NCBI GenBank assembly: GCA_035279545.1 | Contig: DATEHM010000181.1 | Coordinates: forward strand, 1 to 13,942 | DNA from: Segetimicrobium sp035279545 | GTDB taxonomy: Bacteria > Sysuimicrobiota > Sysuimicrobiia > Sysuimicrobiales > Segetimicrobiaceae | Direction: 5' to 3' | Length of the DNA stretch: 13,942 bases | In this document: positions 9,901 through 13,942 of the stretch, piece by piece | How the letters are laid out: every line of letters starts with the position of its first letter | Position numbering within the stretch: the first letter of the stretch is position 1 | Position numbers and translations under genes: made by a program | The notes under the pieces: model-generated | What the model was told of the DNA's origin: nothing | What the model saw: the letters and a program-made list of their open reading frames with translations, nothing else | The model's database searches: none

Positions 9901-10335
9901 TGCCGCGGGGGACGGCGTGTCGGTCCCGGACTCCTGCCACCCATTCCGATGATCGCCGTCAACACGCGCTGCGGGGTTGGGTTCCTCGATCCAGGCCAGA
10001 CCGGCGGCCACGCAATGCTTGCAGAAAATCCCGTCCTCGCCGAGGGGGCACGTGCAGTCATGCCCGACCTCGCCTCGCTCGGTCCAGAGTCTGACCCGAT
10101 AACCGCGAGTTCCCCGAACCGCGGCGAGGACGGTCCCTGCCTCTTCGCTGATGGCGTGGACCCGGCCGCCCGACCAGTACGCCCGCCCGCGCTGGAACGA
10201 AGCCGCCCCGGCGATTTCACGAAGGCGCTGCCAGGTCAGGATCCGCGCAAGGTCGTGAACAACCCGAGTGCCGAGCGCTCTGCCGATGTGATCCGCCGTG
10301 GCCCTTCCTCCTCTTTCGGTAAGGCAGGCAAACAT
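6901..10335 (-). CDS. Snf2-family ATP-dependent helicase/translocase with SWIM zinc finger
   Basis: Double-stranded DNA translocase of the Snf2/Rad54 group, 1144 residues. The SWIM zinc finger has C94, C96, C105 and H107 (C-x-C-x8-C-x-H). A long middle region (about 150-660) matches the associated domain of large bacterial Snf2 proteins, e.g. LRGEVSFDYNG. The ATPase core has motif I DDMGLGKT (713-720), motif II DESQ (809-812), motif III LSGTPVENHLGELWS, motif IV KALVFSQF, motif V LKAGGLGLNLTAADYV and motif VI QAIDRTHRIGQ (1080-1090), so it appears active. The frame stays open to a GTG at 10437, but those 34 extra residues look non-coding and fill the divergent promoter gap, so the ATG at 10335 was chosen. 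Its ribosome site is poor: AGAGGAGGA lies 21 bases away. Its role may be DNA repair, transcription recycling or defence; nothing nearby decides. Confidence 0.92.
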   Translation of the reverse strand: MFACLTERGGRATADHIGRALGTRVVHDLARILTWQRLREIAGAASFQRGRAYWSGGRVHAISEEAGTVLAAVRGTRGYRVRLWTERGEVGHDCTCPLGEDGIFCKHCVAAGLAWIEEPNPAARVDGDHRNGWQESGTDTPSPAAGRGQAEAWNTPRALRRALMPRKSSTGSWRRWLATVERAMQAEASPVKAWPPGREVLYVIDASSVREDGTLSLQVASRRRKANGEWQTLMSCPSLGGRPDNLPDPSDRRILALLSGATNGHGYGPYSFWAPRAVAPPLYTVSAALQDTLIPLLCRTGRLRLRAPHGDGPSRWRRPLPNPPADEIEVQWDDGPPWRFHLEVEWAPTAAAYVIAGALRRDQERLPLADPSLLLPSGFVFHNGRCGRLEHFGAFAWIAQLHRGGLITVRPSQADALLEALLRLPGLPRLTLPEELRFEEVAGAPVPRLFIRAPSRDCAGGRLRGEVSFDYNGTTIGADDRSRGVFRPRDRLLILRDPVVEQEKMSRLHQLGFRPRSGGSTHHDGDGTTLELAPGRLPRAIRELVREGWHVEAEGRVYRHPGDFRIEVTSGIDWFELHGAVEFGDLTAPLPAVLAALRRGESLVRLGDGTYGVLPEAWLAKYGLLSGMGVPKNGHLRFARSQVGVLDALLASQPEATWDDAFARARDEVRRFSGIAPADPPSGFVGVLRGYQGEGLGWLQFLRRFGFGGCLADDMGLGKTVQVLALLAEWCGRAPRPSLVVVPRSLVFNWKQEAARFTPTLRVLDHTGLGRGSPGEHFREYDVVLTTYGTLLRDIAEFTGIEFDYVVLDESQAIKNAGTHTAKAVRLLRSAHRLALSGTPVENHLGELWSLFAFLNPGMLGAAPALRLCGVEGRTPSAETREFLGRALRPFILRRTKGQVLRELPPKHEQTLYCELEQRQRDVYDELREHYRRTLLRRVEREGVNRTMFVVLEALLRLRQAACHPGLIDRSRQDEPSAKLDVLLPRLTEVIEEGHKALVFSQFTTLLGIVRDRLDRSGVPYEYLDGRTRDRAARVRRFEEDVDCRLFLVSLKAGGLGLNLTAADYVFLLDPWWNPAAEAQAIDRTHRIGQTRPVFAYRLIARDTVEEKVLALQQTKRELADAIITADNGLVRALRREDLEVLLS

Positions 10336-10448
10336 ATGTTCGCCAGACGGTGGCCGTCCTCCTCTAGTAAATTCGCCACAAACCTCGCCGTGCGCCCCTT
10401 GGAGAAAGGAGATTGAGCCAGTGCAGCGGTATCGCACAGTGATTACAG
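10336..10448. promoter_or_regulatory. Divergent intergenic region between helicase and small conserved gene
   Basis: These 113 bases separate two divergent starts and must hold both promoters if the helicase begins at 10335. It is locally more AT-rich (for example CTAGTAAATTC at 10364-10374). No pair of -35/-10 hexamers stands out. AGAGGAGGA on the minus strand (10357-10365) is ribosome-site-like but 21 bases from the helicase ATG, and occurs again at 10305-10313 inside the gene. AAGGAG on the plus strand (10406-10411) is also too far from the ATG at 10449. Confidence 0.35.
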
Positions 10449-10769
10449 ATGTGGATAACCGATCTACGACATTTCCTCGACACCGACGGCGCTTTCCCGG
10501 AGGGACGGGCCGGGAAAATAGGTGCTTACCTCAGCGAGATCGTGCAGGCCGCCACATCCCAGGCGGTAGGGGCCTGGGGTCTGTCGGAAACCCGATGCCG
10601 GCGCCGTCCGGCGCACAGGCGATGCACGGGATGGATAGGGGTGCGCCTGAGGGACGCGCCGCCTGTCGTCGATTGGGAGTGCTCCAGATGCGGCGACGCC
10701 GGCATCATCTCCGGCTGGGAGGGTACCCGCTGGGATCTCCGTCCAGGAGGACGGGGTCAGCTCATGTAG
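10449..10769 (+). CDS. Small conserved hypothetical protein with zinc-ribbon-like cysteines
   Basis: A 106-residue protein of a small uncharacterised bacterial family that I recognise by its ends: an N-terminal MWITDLRHFLD and a C-terminal block CSRCGDAGIISGWEGTRWD. In between is CRRRPAHRRC, so four cysteines (two in each block) could bind one metal ion, as in a zinc ribbon; this is inference. No signal peptide or membrane segment. The ATG at 10449 has no good ribosome site, but it gives the family N-terminus. It is divergent from the SWIM/Snf2 helicase, and remains of a SWIM protein start right after its stop codon, so it may once have been in an operon with that protein. Its function is unknown. 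Confidence 0.75.
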   Translation: MWITDLRHFLDTDGAFPEGRAGKIGAYLSEIVQAATSQAVGAWGLSETRCRRRPAHRRCTGWIGVRLRDAPPVVDWECSRCGDAGIISGWEGTRWDLRPGGRGQLM

Positions 10770-10904
10770 ATGGAGGACCTTGTTCGATGACGTTACGCCC
10801 GCGGCGTCGCGCGGGGCCGGACGTACGCCCACGCCGGCCGCGCGCACGACCTCGAGATCGTCGCGGGCACAGTCTCGGCGCGTGTCACCGGCTCGCGGCC
10901 GACC
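10770..10904 (+). pseudogene. Frameshifted N-terminal remnant of a SWIM zinc-finger protein
   Basis: Directly after the stop of the small gene, an ATG opens MEDL. A one-base shift then gives LFDDVTPAASRG (from 10780), and a second shift back gives RGRTYAHAGRAHDLEI and VAGTVSARVTGSRPT (to 10904). Read together these resemble the N-terminus of bacterial SWIM zinc-finger proteins, which begin with a block of the type FDxVTPAAxxRGRxYAxAGxVxDLEI and are often found near Snf2 helicases. The zinc-finger part is missing; after 10904 the similarity is lost. Two frameshifts in 135 bases and the lost C-terminus mean it is not functional. The family assignment is from memory of the pattern. Confidence 0.55.
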
Positions 10905-10996
10905 TGCGTCGTGTCGGCATTGACGGCGGGCAGCGGGAAGACAGTAAGAGCGAACCTCAGCGCCTTTGACGCTATTGACCCCAGGGTGGGTTTTCG
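10905..10996 (+). other. Short gap upstream of the antitoxin, no gene seen
   Basis: I recognise no coding sequence here. TTGACG at 10920-10925 could be a -35 element for the toxin-antitoxin pair, but the -10 region about 17 bases on (AGTAAG) is poor. A TGA at 10976-10978 closes the antitoxin frame on its upstream side, and no ATG, GTG or TTG lies in that frame between this stop and the conserved antitoxin N-terminus. Confidence 0.3.
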
Positions 10997-11278
10997 GTTG
11001 AAATCTCGTACACTCACGCCCGTGCCCGTTTTGCCGATCTGCTCGACCGTGCAGTCGAGAATCGCGAGACGCTGATCATCACTCGTCATGGCGCGCCCAG
11101 CGCTGCCCTGATTTCCGCGGCCGAACTCAAGAGTCTCGAAGAGACCGCGCACTTGTTGCGGTCACCGGCCAATGCCCGTCGCCTACTCAAGGCGTTGCAC
11201 CGTGCCCTCAAAGGTCGCCCACGGCCACAATCCGTCGCGTCCCTGCGGCGCGAGGTGAGGGTTGGCCGGCGCGGGTAA
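10997..11278 (+). CDS. yefM: YefM/Phd-family antitoxin without a recognisable start codon
   Basis: About 93 codons read as a YefM antitoxin, which neutralises YoeB and binds its own promoter. The N-terminal DNA-binding part is VEISYTHARARFADLLDRAV, then ETLIITRHGAPSAALISAAE, and the typical SLEETAHLLRSPANARRLL leads into the toxin-binding tail. It ends in TAA and overlaps the toxin start by 17 bases, the usual antitoxin-first order. The oddity is the start: the conserved N-terminus begins at GTT (10997), the frame has no ATG, GTG or TTG there, and it is closed upstream at 10976. Either a start codon was lost by one substitution (GTG to GTT), a base was lost or gained (TTG lies one base out of frame at 10998), or a rare codon such as ATC (11003) is used. 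May therefore be a pseudogene. Confidence 0.72.
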   Translation, partial: VEISYTHARARFADLLDRAVENRETLIITRHGAPSAALISAAELKSLEETAHLLRSPANARRLLKALHRALKGRPRPQSVASLRREVRVGRRG

Positions 11279-11576
11279 GTCCGGAGAGCCTGCGAGTGCT
11301 GCCCGGTCTGCGCGCCGTCGCGAAACAGTCTTCCCCCCGGAGTTCCGCGAGGATCTCCGCGACTGGGTTCAGACCGATCGGTCGGTAGCGCTTCGCGTTT
11401 TCGATCTTATCGAGGCGGTCGTCCGAGAACCGTTGATTGGCATTGGCAAGCCCGAGCCCCTAAAATATCTGGGGCCGGGTATCTGGTCGAGGCGGATTAC
11501 GCAGGAGCATCGGCTGGTCTATCTTGTTCGTGAGGGGCGGATCGACTGTCTTCAGGCGCGGTACCATTACTCATGA
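11262..11576 (+). CDS. yoeB: YoeB/Txe-family mRNA interferase toxin
   Basis: Ribosome-dependent endoribonuclease toxin of a type II pair; known relatives cut mRNA in the ribosomal A site. The 104 residues cover the whole domain: DLRDWVQTDRSVALRVFDLI, then IGKPEPLKYL, SRRITQEHRLVYLV and the terminal ARYHYS. The residues matching the E. coli catalytic set (Glu46, Arg65, His83) are all there as Glu65, Arg84 and His102, so it looks active. The only initiator in the frame is TTG at 11262, two codons after an in-frame stop, with GAGG six bases upstream; it adds about 20 residues compared with E. coli YoeB. It overlaps the antitoxin by 17 bases, so translation is likely coupled to it. Both genes normally sit under autorepression by the antitoxin. 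Confidence 0.88.
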   Translation: MAGAGKSGEPASAARSARRRETVFPPEFREDLRDWVQTDRSVALRVFDLIEAVVREPLIGIGKPEPLKYLGPGIWSRRITQEHRLVYLVREGRIDCLQARYHYS

Positions 11577-11586
11577 TTGCGCGGCA

Positions 11587-11598
11587 GCCGGCGCCGGC
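11587..11598. repeat. Perfect 12-base palindrome after the toxin gene
   Basis: GCCGGCGCCGGC begins 11 bases after the toxin stop. It could form a small hairpin or cruciform, but there is no T tract, so a terminator role is only a guess. Confidence 0.3.
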
Positions 11599-11639
11599 CC
11601 TCAATCGCGTGCGCGAACGGCGCATGGGGCTCACCCACG

Positions 11640-11766
11640 ATGACTCACAAGGCACGCGCCAGCGCGCACACTGACAAGGTGCGTTGAGAAGCGTATCACT
11701 TGGGAGATCCTCGTGGACGCGGATGCTCCCATCGAGCAAGCGATGGGATGGTATTACTACCCCTGA
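11640..11766 (+). pseudogene. ccbP: Truncated, frameshifted CcbP-like (calcium-binding) protein fragment
   Basis: From 11686 the plus strand reads EKRITWEILVDADAPIEQ followed by AMGWYYY (to 11760), which I recognise as the N-terminal signature of the CcbP family, small proteins first described as cyanobacterial calcium binders; intact members continue after the tyrosines with a block of the type LEDxLxFPFxA. Here CCC TGA follows at once, so about three-quarters of the protein is missing. An ATG at 11640 gives MTHKARASAHTDKVR and meets a TGA at 11685; a one-base shift there joins it to the conserved part, so the gene is also frameshifted. The break point abuts the methyltransferase remnant on the opposite strand. 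Family assignment from motif memory. Confidence 0.6.
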
Positions 11767-12045
11767 CAATACCCTGCCTTGCCTCAGCCCGCGACGACGA
11801 CAGACAGCGACGGCAAGAGGGGAGGCATCGATACCGGGACGTCCAAGCCCTTCCGCCGGAGATGGAGTGCGTGCCGGTCGGCGCCGCACCCGACGTCCAG
11901 AACTCGCCTCTTCGCATACCGAATCGCCTCTGGTGGGTCACTGGGGATACTCGGCGAAATATATTTCCTGCCCATCCGAGAGATCGACGTAACCATCGCG
12001 GCGTTCGAGCACCTCGTACCCGGGCTCTTCCCAAGGAGATAGTGG
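11764..12045 (-). pseudogene. Frameshifted class I SAM-dependent methyltransferase remnant
   Basis: Three pieces in different minus-strand frames line up as one methyltransferase N-terminus. Piece 1 (12045-11938) reads WEEPGYEVLERRDGYVDLSD, goes on to IYFAEYPQ and hits TGA. Piece 2 (11937-11838) reads PPEAIRYAKRRVLDVGCGAD then RHALHLRRKGLDV, where VLDVGCG is motif I, the SAM-binding glycine loop; the usual GAGRH is altered to GADRH. Piece 3 (11837-11764) continues one frame over as GIDASPLAVAVCRRRGLRQ, where the aspartate of GID is motif II. One missing base at each join restores the reading. The C-terminal half is absent and similarity ends where the CcbP-like fragment begins. No start codon is visible upstream of piece 1. 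Substrate unknown. Confidence 0.7.
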
Positions 12046-12125
12046 CAGAGCGCGTGACCGTCCGCGTTGGTCGCTCCCAAAATCCGCCCCCCGGTTAGAG
12101 GCTCTGCCGCGTCCCGGCGCGAACT

Positions 12126-12148
12126 CCCAGGGCAGAGGCCGTCCTGGG
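12126..12148 (+). promoter_or_regulatory. Hairpin before the acetyltransferase start
   Basis: CCCAGG (12126-12131) pairs with CCTGGG (12143-12148) two bases before the ATG at 12151. An alternative pairing is CTCTGCC (12102-12108) with GGCAGAG (12131-12137); the two share base 12131 and compete in part. This could modulate translation, but chance is likely in GC-rich DNA. Confidence 0.2.
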
Positions 12149-12150
12149 CC

Positions 12151-12756
12151 ATGACGCCGATGAGCGACCGGACCCGCACAGCCCCCAGCTTAGCTCTGAC
12201 GATTCGGCCGCTGACGCCGGATCGGTGGCGCGACCTCGCGGCGCTGTTCGGGGAACGGGGGGCGTGTGGCGGTTGCTGGTGCATGTGGTGGAAGCTCACG
12301 CGGTCCGAGTTCGCGCGCCAAACGGGGCAGGGGAACCGGCGGGCGTTTCGAAGGCTGGTGGCCTCCGGGGAGATCCCGGGGCTCCTGGCCTACCACCGCG
12401 GCACCCCGGTGGGTTGGTGCGCGGTGGGCCCGCGCGAGGCCTATCCCGTGCTGGATCGATCCCGCGTCCTCGGGCGTGTCGACGCGCAGGCGGTGTGGTC
12501 GGTGGTGTGCTTCTTTGTCGCGAGGCCGTTCCGGCGCCAGGGCGTGACGGTCGCACTGCTCCGGGCCGCGATCGCCTCCGCGAAGCGCCGAGGCGCGGCG
12601 GCCGTTGAGGGGTATCCCGTCGCCCCGCGGAGCGAGAAGATGCCCGATGTCTTCGCGTTCACCGGCCTCGTGCCGGCCTTCCGCAAGGCAGGGTTCGTCG
12701 AGGTCGCGCGCCGGTCGCCGACCCGGCCGATCATGCGGTGCACGCTCTGCGAATAG
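12151..12756 (+). CDS. GNAT-family N-acetyltransferase
   Basis: Acetyl-CoA-dependent acetyltransferase, 201 residues from the ATG at 12151 (another in-frame ATG is at 12160). It belongs to a recognisable bacterial subgroup with an N-terminal ACGGCWCMWW motif (residues 38-47; Cys39, 42 and 44), GLLAYHRGTPVGWCAVGPRE (78-97), SVVCFFVARPFRRQGVTVAL (117-136), where RRQGV is the acetyl-CoA pyrophosphate loop, and a C-terminal TGLVPAFRKAGFVEVARRSP. The frame is open to a TTG at 12067, but the extra 28 residues carry no family pattern. No strong ribosome site is seen; a CCCAGG/CCTGGG hairpin (12126-12148) ends just before the ATG. The gene is intact, unlike its upstream neighbours. The acceptor substrate is unknown. 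Confidence 0.88.
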   Translation: MTPMSDRTRTAPSLALTIRPLTPDRWRDLAALFGERGACGGCWCMWWKLTRSEFARQTGQGNRRAFRRLVASGEIPGLLAYHRGTPVGWCAVGPREAYPVLDRSRVLGRVDAQAVWSVVCFFVARPFRRQGVTVALLRAAIASAKRRGAAAVEGYPVAPRSEKMPDVFAFTGLVPAFRKAGFVEVARRSPTRPIMRCTLCE

Positions 12757-12832
12757 CGGATCCGCCCCCGCGCGGTTCGATGCGACCACGAGCACTTCCA
12801 TATGCTGATTCGGTCAAGGACGGTGGCGCGGA

Positions 12833-13816
12833 ATGACGGTCAAGGTGGGCATCCTCGGGGCGGGGTACATCGGCGGGGTGCATGCGCGAAACCTGAGGCG
12901 GGACGAACGCGTCGAGCTGGTGGGGATCGCCGACATCCGCCCGGAGGCGGCGCAGCGCCTCGCCGGTGAGGTCGGCACCCGCCCGCTGCCGGACCTCGAT
13001 GCCCTCCTGCACGAAGGCGCGCAGGCCGTCTACGTCACGACGCCCAACGCCCACCACGTCGATCCGGTCGTGCGGGCGCTCGGCGCCGGGGTGCACGTCT
13101 TCAGCGAGAAGCCGATGGCGACGACGCTGGAGGGGGCGCGGCAGATCGTGGGCGCCGCGACTCGAAGCCGAGGGCGCTACCAGCTGGGGTTCAACCGGCG
13201 GTGGGCGCCCGGCTATGCATACGTGCGCGAGCTCATCGCTGCGGGCGAGCTGCGCCCGACGATGGCGCATATCAAGATGAACCGCGGTGAGCTCCAGAAC
13301 CCGCCGTGGGTGAGCACGACCGCCCTCACCGGCGGGTTCCTCTACGAGTCGACGATCCACCTCCTGGACATGTGCCGGTTTCTCCTGGGGGACGTCGCCG
13401 CGGTCCTCTGCCAGGCGCGGACCACCGCCTATCAGGAGCCCGATGGGTTCGCGGCGATCCTCCGCTGCGCCTCGGGGGCGCTGGTGACGTTTCACTCGTG
13501 CGCGCACGCCACCTGGATCTTTCCGTTCGAGCGCATCGAGCTCTTCGGCCCGCATCAGGCGGCGGTGACCGAGGAGATGGAGCGGGTCTGCGTAAGCCCC
13601 GGGCTCGGGCGCGAGATCACGACCCGCAACTACTTCCAGCTGCCGGTGGAGGAGAAGTGGGGGTACCGGCTCGAGGACCGGCGGTTTCTGGACGCGATCG
13701 TCGACGGCCGGCCCCCGGCGGTGACCGCGGAGGACGGCCTGCGCGCCACCGAGCTCGTGGAGGCCTGCTACCGCAGCGCCCGGACCGGGGCGGAGGTGGG
13801 CCTCCCCCTTGGCTGA
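12833..13816 (+). CDS. Gfo/Idh/MocA-family NAD(P)-dependent oxidoreductase
   Basis: Cytoplasmic dehydrogenase, 327 residues; relatives oxidise or reduce sugars, inositol or sugar-like compounds. The N-terminal Rossmann fold begins VGILGAGYIGGVHARNL with GAGYIG at 9-14, ADIRPE at 33-38, then YVTTPNAHH (67-75) and the family-defining SEKPMA (91-96), where Lys93 contacts the active site. The C-terminal domain has GGFLYESTIHLLDMCRFLLG (167-186), where His176 is in the catalytic position. ATG at 12833 with AAGGA about 12 bases upstream. It overlaps the following HAD gene by eight bases, so the two form an operon. With sugar permeases elsewhere in the window a role in carbohydrate breakdown is plausible; the substrate cannot be read from the sequence. 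Confidence 0.93.
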   Translation: MTVKVGILGAGYIGGVHARNLRRDERVELVGIADIRPEAAQRLAGEVGTRPLPDLDALLHEGAQAVYVTTPNAHHVDPVVRALGAGVHVFSEKPMATTLEGARQIVGAATRSRGRYQLGFNRRWAPGYAYVRELIAAGELRPTMAHIKMNRGELQNPPWVSTTALTGGFLYESTIHLLDMCRFLLGDVAAVLCQARTTAYQEPDGFAAILRCASGALVTFHSCAHATWIFPFERIELFGPHQAAVTEEMERVCVSPGLGREITTRNYFQLPVEEKWGYRLEDRRFLDAIVDGRPPAVTAEDGLRATELVEACYRSARTGAEVGLPLG

Positions 13817-13942
13817 GCCCGCGCGCTACCGCGTGCTGGTGACGGACATCGACGGCACGCTCGTCCCCGAGTCGAAGGTCGTGCCGCCCGGGGTGATCGC
13901 GGCGATCGCCGCGGCCCGCGCGCGGGGGGTGCGCGTCTGCCT
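13809..13942 (+). CDS. HAD-superfamily hydrolase (Cof-like phosphatase), N-terminal part
   Basis: The first 44 codons of a haloacid dehalogenase-type phosphatase, cut off by the window end. YRVLVTDIDGTLVPES contains motif I DxDGT, with the nucleophile aspartate and the acid/base aspartate, and is followed by VVPPGVIAAIAAARARGVRV, typical of Cof-type sugar phosphatases. The start is a TTG at 13809, eight bases after GGAGGTGGG and overlapping the oxidoreductase stop by eight bases; GTG codons a few residues later are alternatives. Co-transcribed with the oxidoreductase, it may dephosphorylate a related sugar phosphate, which is inferred from context only. Confidence 0.82.
   Translation, partial: MAEPARYRVLVTDIDGTLVPESKVVPPGVIAAIAAARARGVRVC

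Noticed and set aside
10336..10437. A 34-residue upstream extension of the helicase from a GTG
   Set aside because: No ribosome site and no family-like sequence, and it would leave only 11 bases between the divergent genes.
10793..11152. A 119-residue minus-strand frame
   Set aside because: It is antisense to the SWIM remnant and the antitoxin, which both have recognisable family motifs.
11784..12299. A single minus-strand protein of 171 residues
   Set aside because: Only its central part (VLDVGCG and surroundings) is protein-like; the rest is out-of-frame methyltransferase remnant and the antisense of the acetyltransferase.
12756..12765. GCGGATCCGC palindrome after the acetyltransferase stop
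   Set aside because: Ten bases with no loop and no T tract; too short to call a terminator.

Overview
The window is a GC-rich (roughly two-thirds G+C by eye) bacterial chromosomal fragment, probably a metagenome contig: it starts inside a gene at a 13-G homopolymer and ends inside another gene. GTG/TTG starts, tight operons and abundance of ABC importers fit a GC-rich heterotroph such as an actinobacterium, Chloroflexota or a related uncultured lineage. No rRNA or other phylogenetic marker is present, so the phylum cannot be fixed.

Layout. (1) 1-1143, plus strand: the end of a sugar-type (MalF-like) permease and a complete MalG-like permease, overlapping by one base. (2) 1170-6519, minus strand: a complete five-gene Dpp/Opp importer, read as binding protein, two permeases and two ATPases. 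The two convergent blocks meet at a strong hairpin that fills the 26-base gap. (3) 6520-6900: non-coding upstream region of the importer with several dyads and a 31-codon scrap of an IS21-type IstB ATPase. (4) 6901-10335, minus strand: a 1144-residue Snf2-family helicase with an N-terminal SWIM zinc finger. (5) 10449-10769, plus strand: a small cysteine-containing conserved hypothetical protein, divergent from the helicase. (6) 10770-12050: a patch of gene remains. It holds a frameshifted SWIM-protein N-terminus, a YefM-YoeB type toxin-antitoxin pair (toxin looks intact, antitoxin lacks a recognisable start codon), a truncated CcbP-like fragment and a frameshifted class I methyltransferase on the other strand. 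(7) 12151-12756: an intact GNAT acetyltransferase. (8) 12833-13942: a Gfo/Idh/MocA oxidoreductase overlapping the start of a HAD-type phosphatase that runs off the window.

The transport blocks and the oxidoreductase/HAD pair describe a scavenger of sugars and peptides. The middle, 6.7-12.1 kb, is the accessory part: an IS scrap, a toxin-antitoxin pair and at least three broken genes within about 1.3 kb, set between intact genes. I see no CRISPR array, tRNA, phage gene or clearly new system. The most interesting points are the toxin with a start-less antitoxin and the SWIM/Snf2 neighbourhood with its small cysteine-containing partner and decayed SWIM companion.
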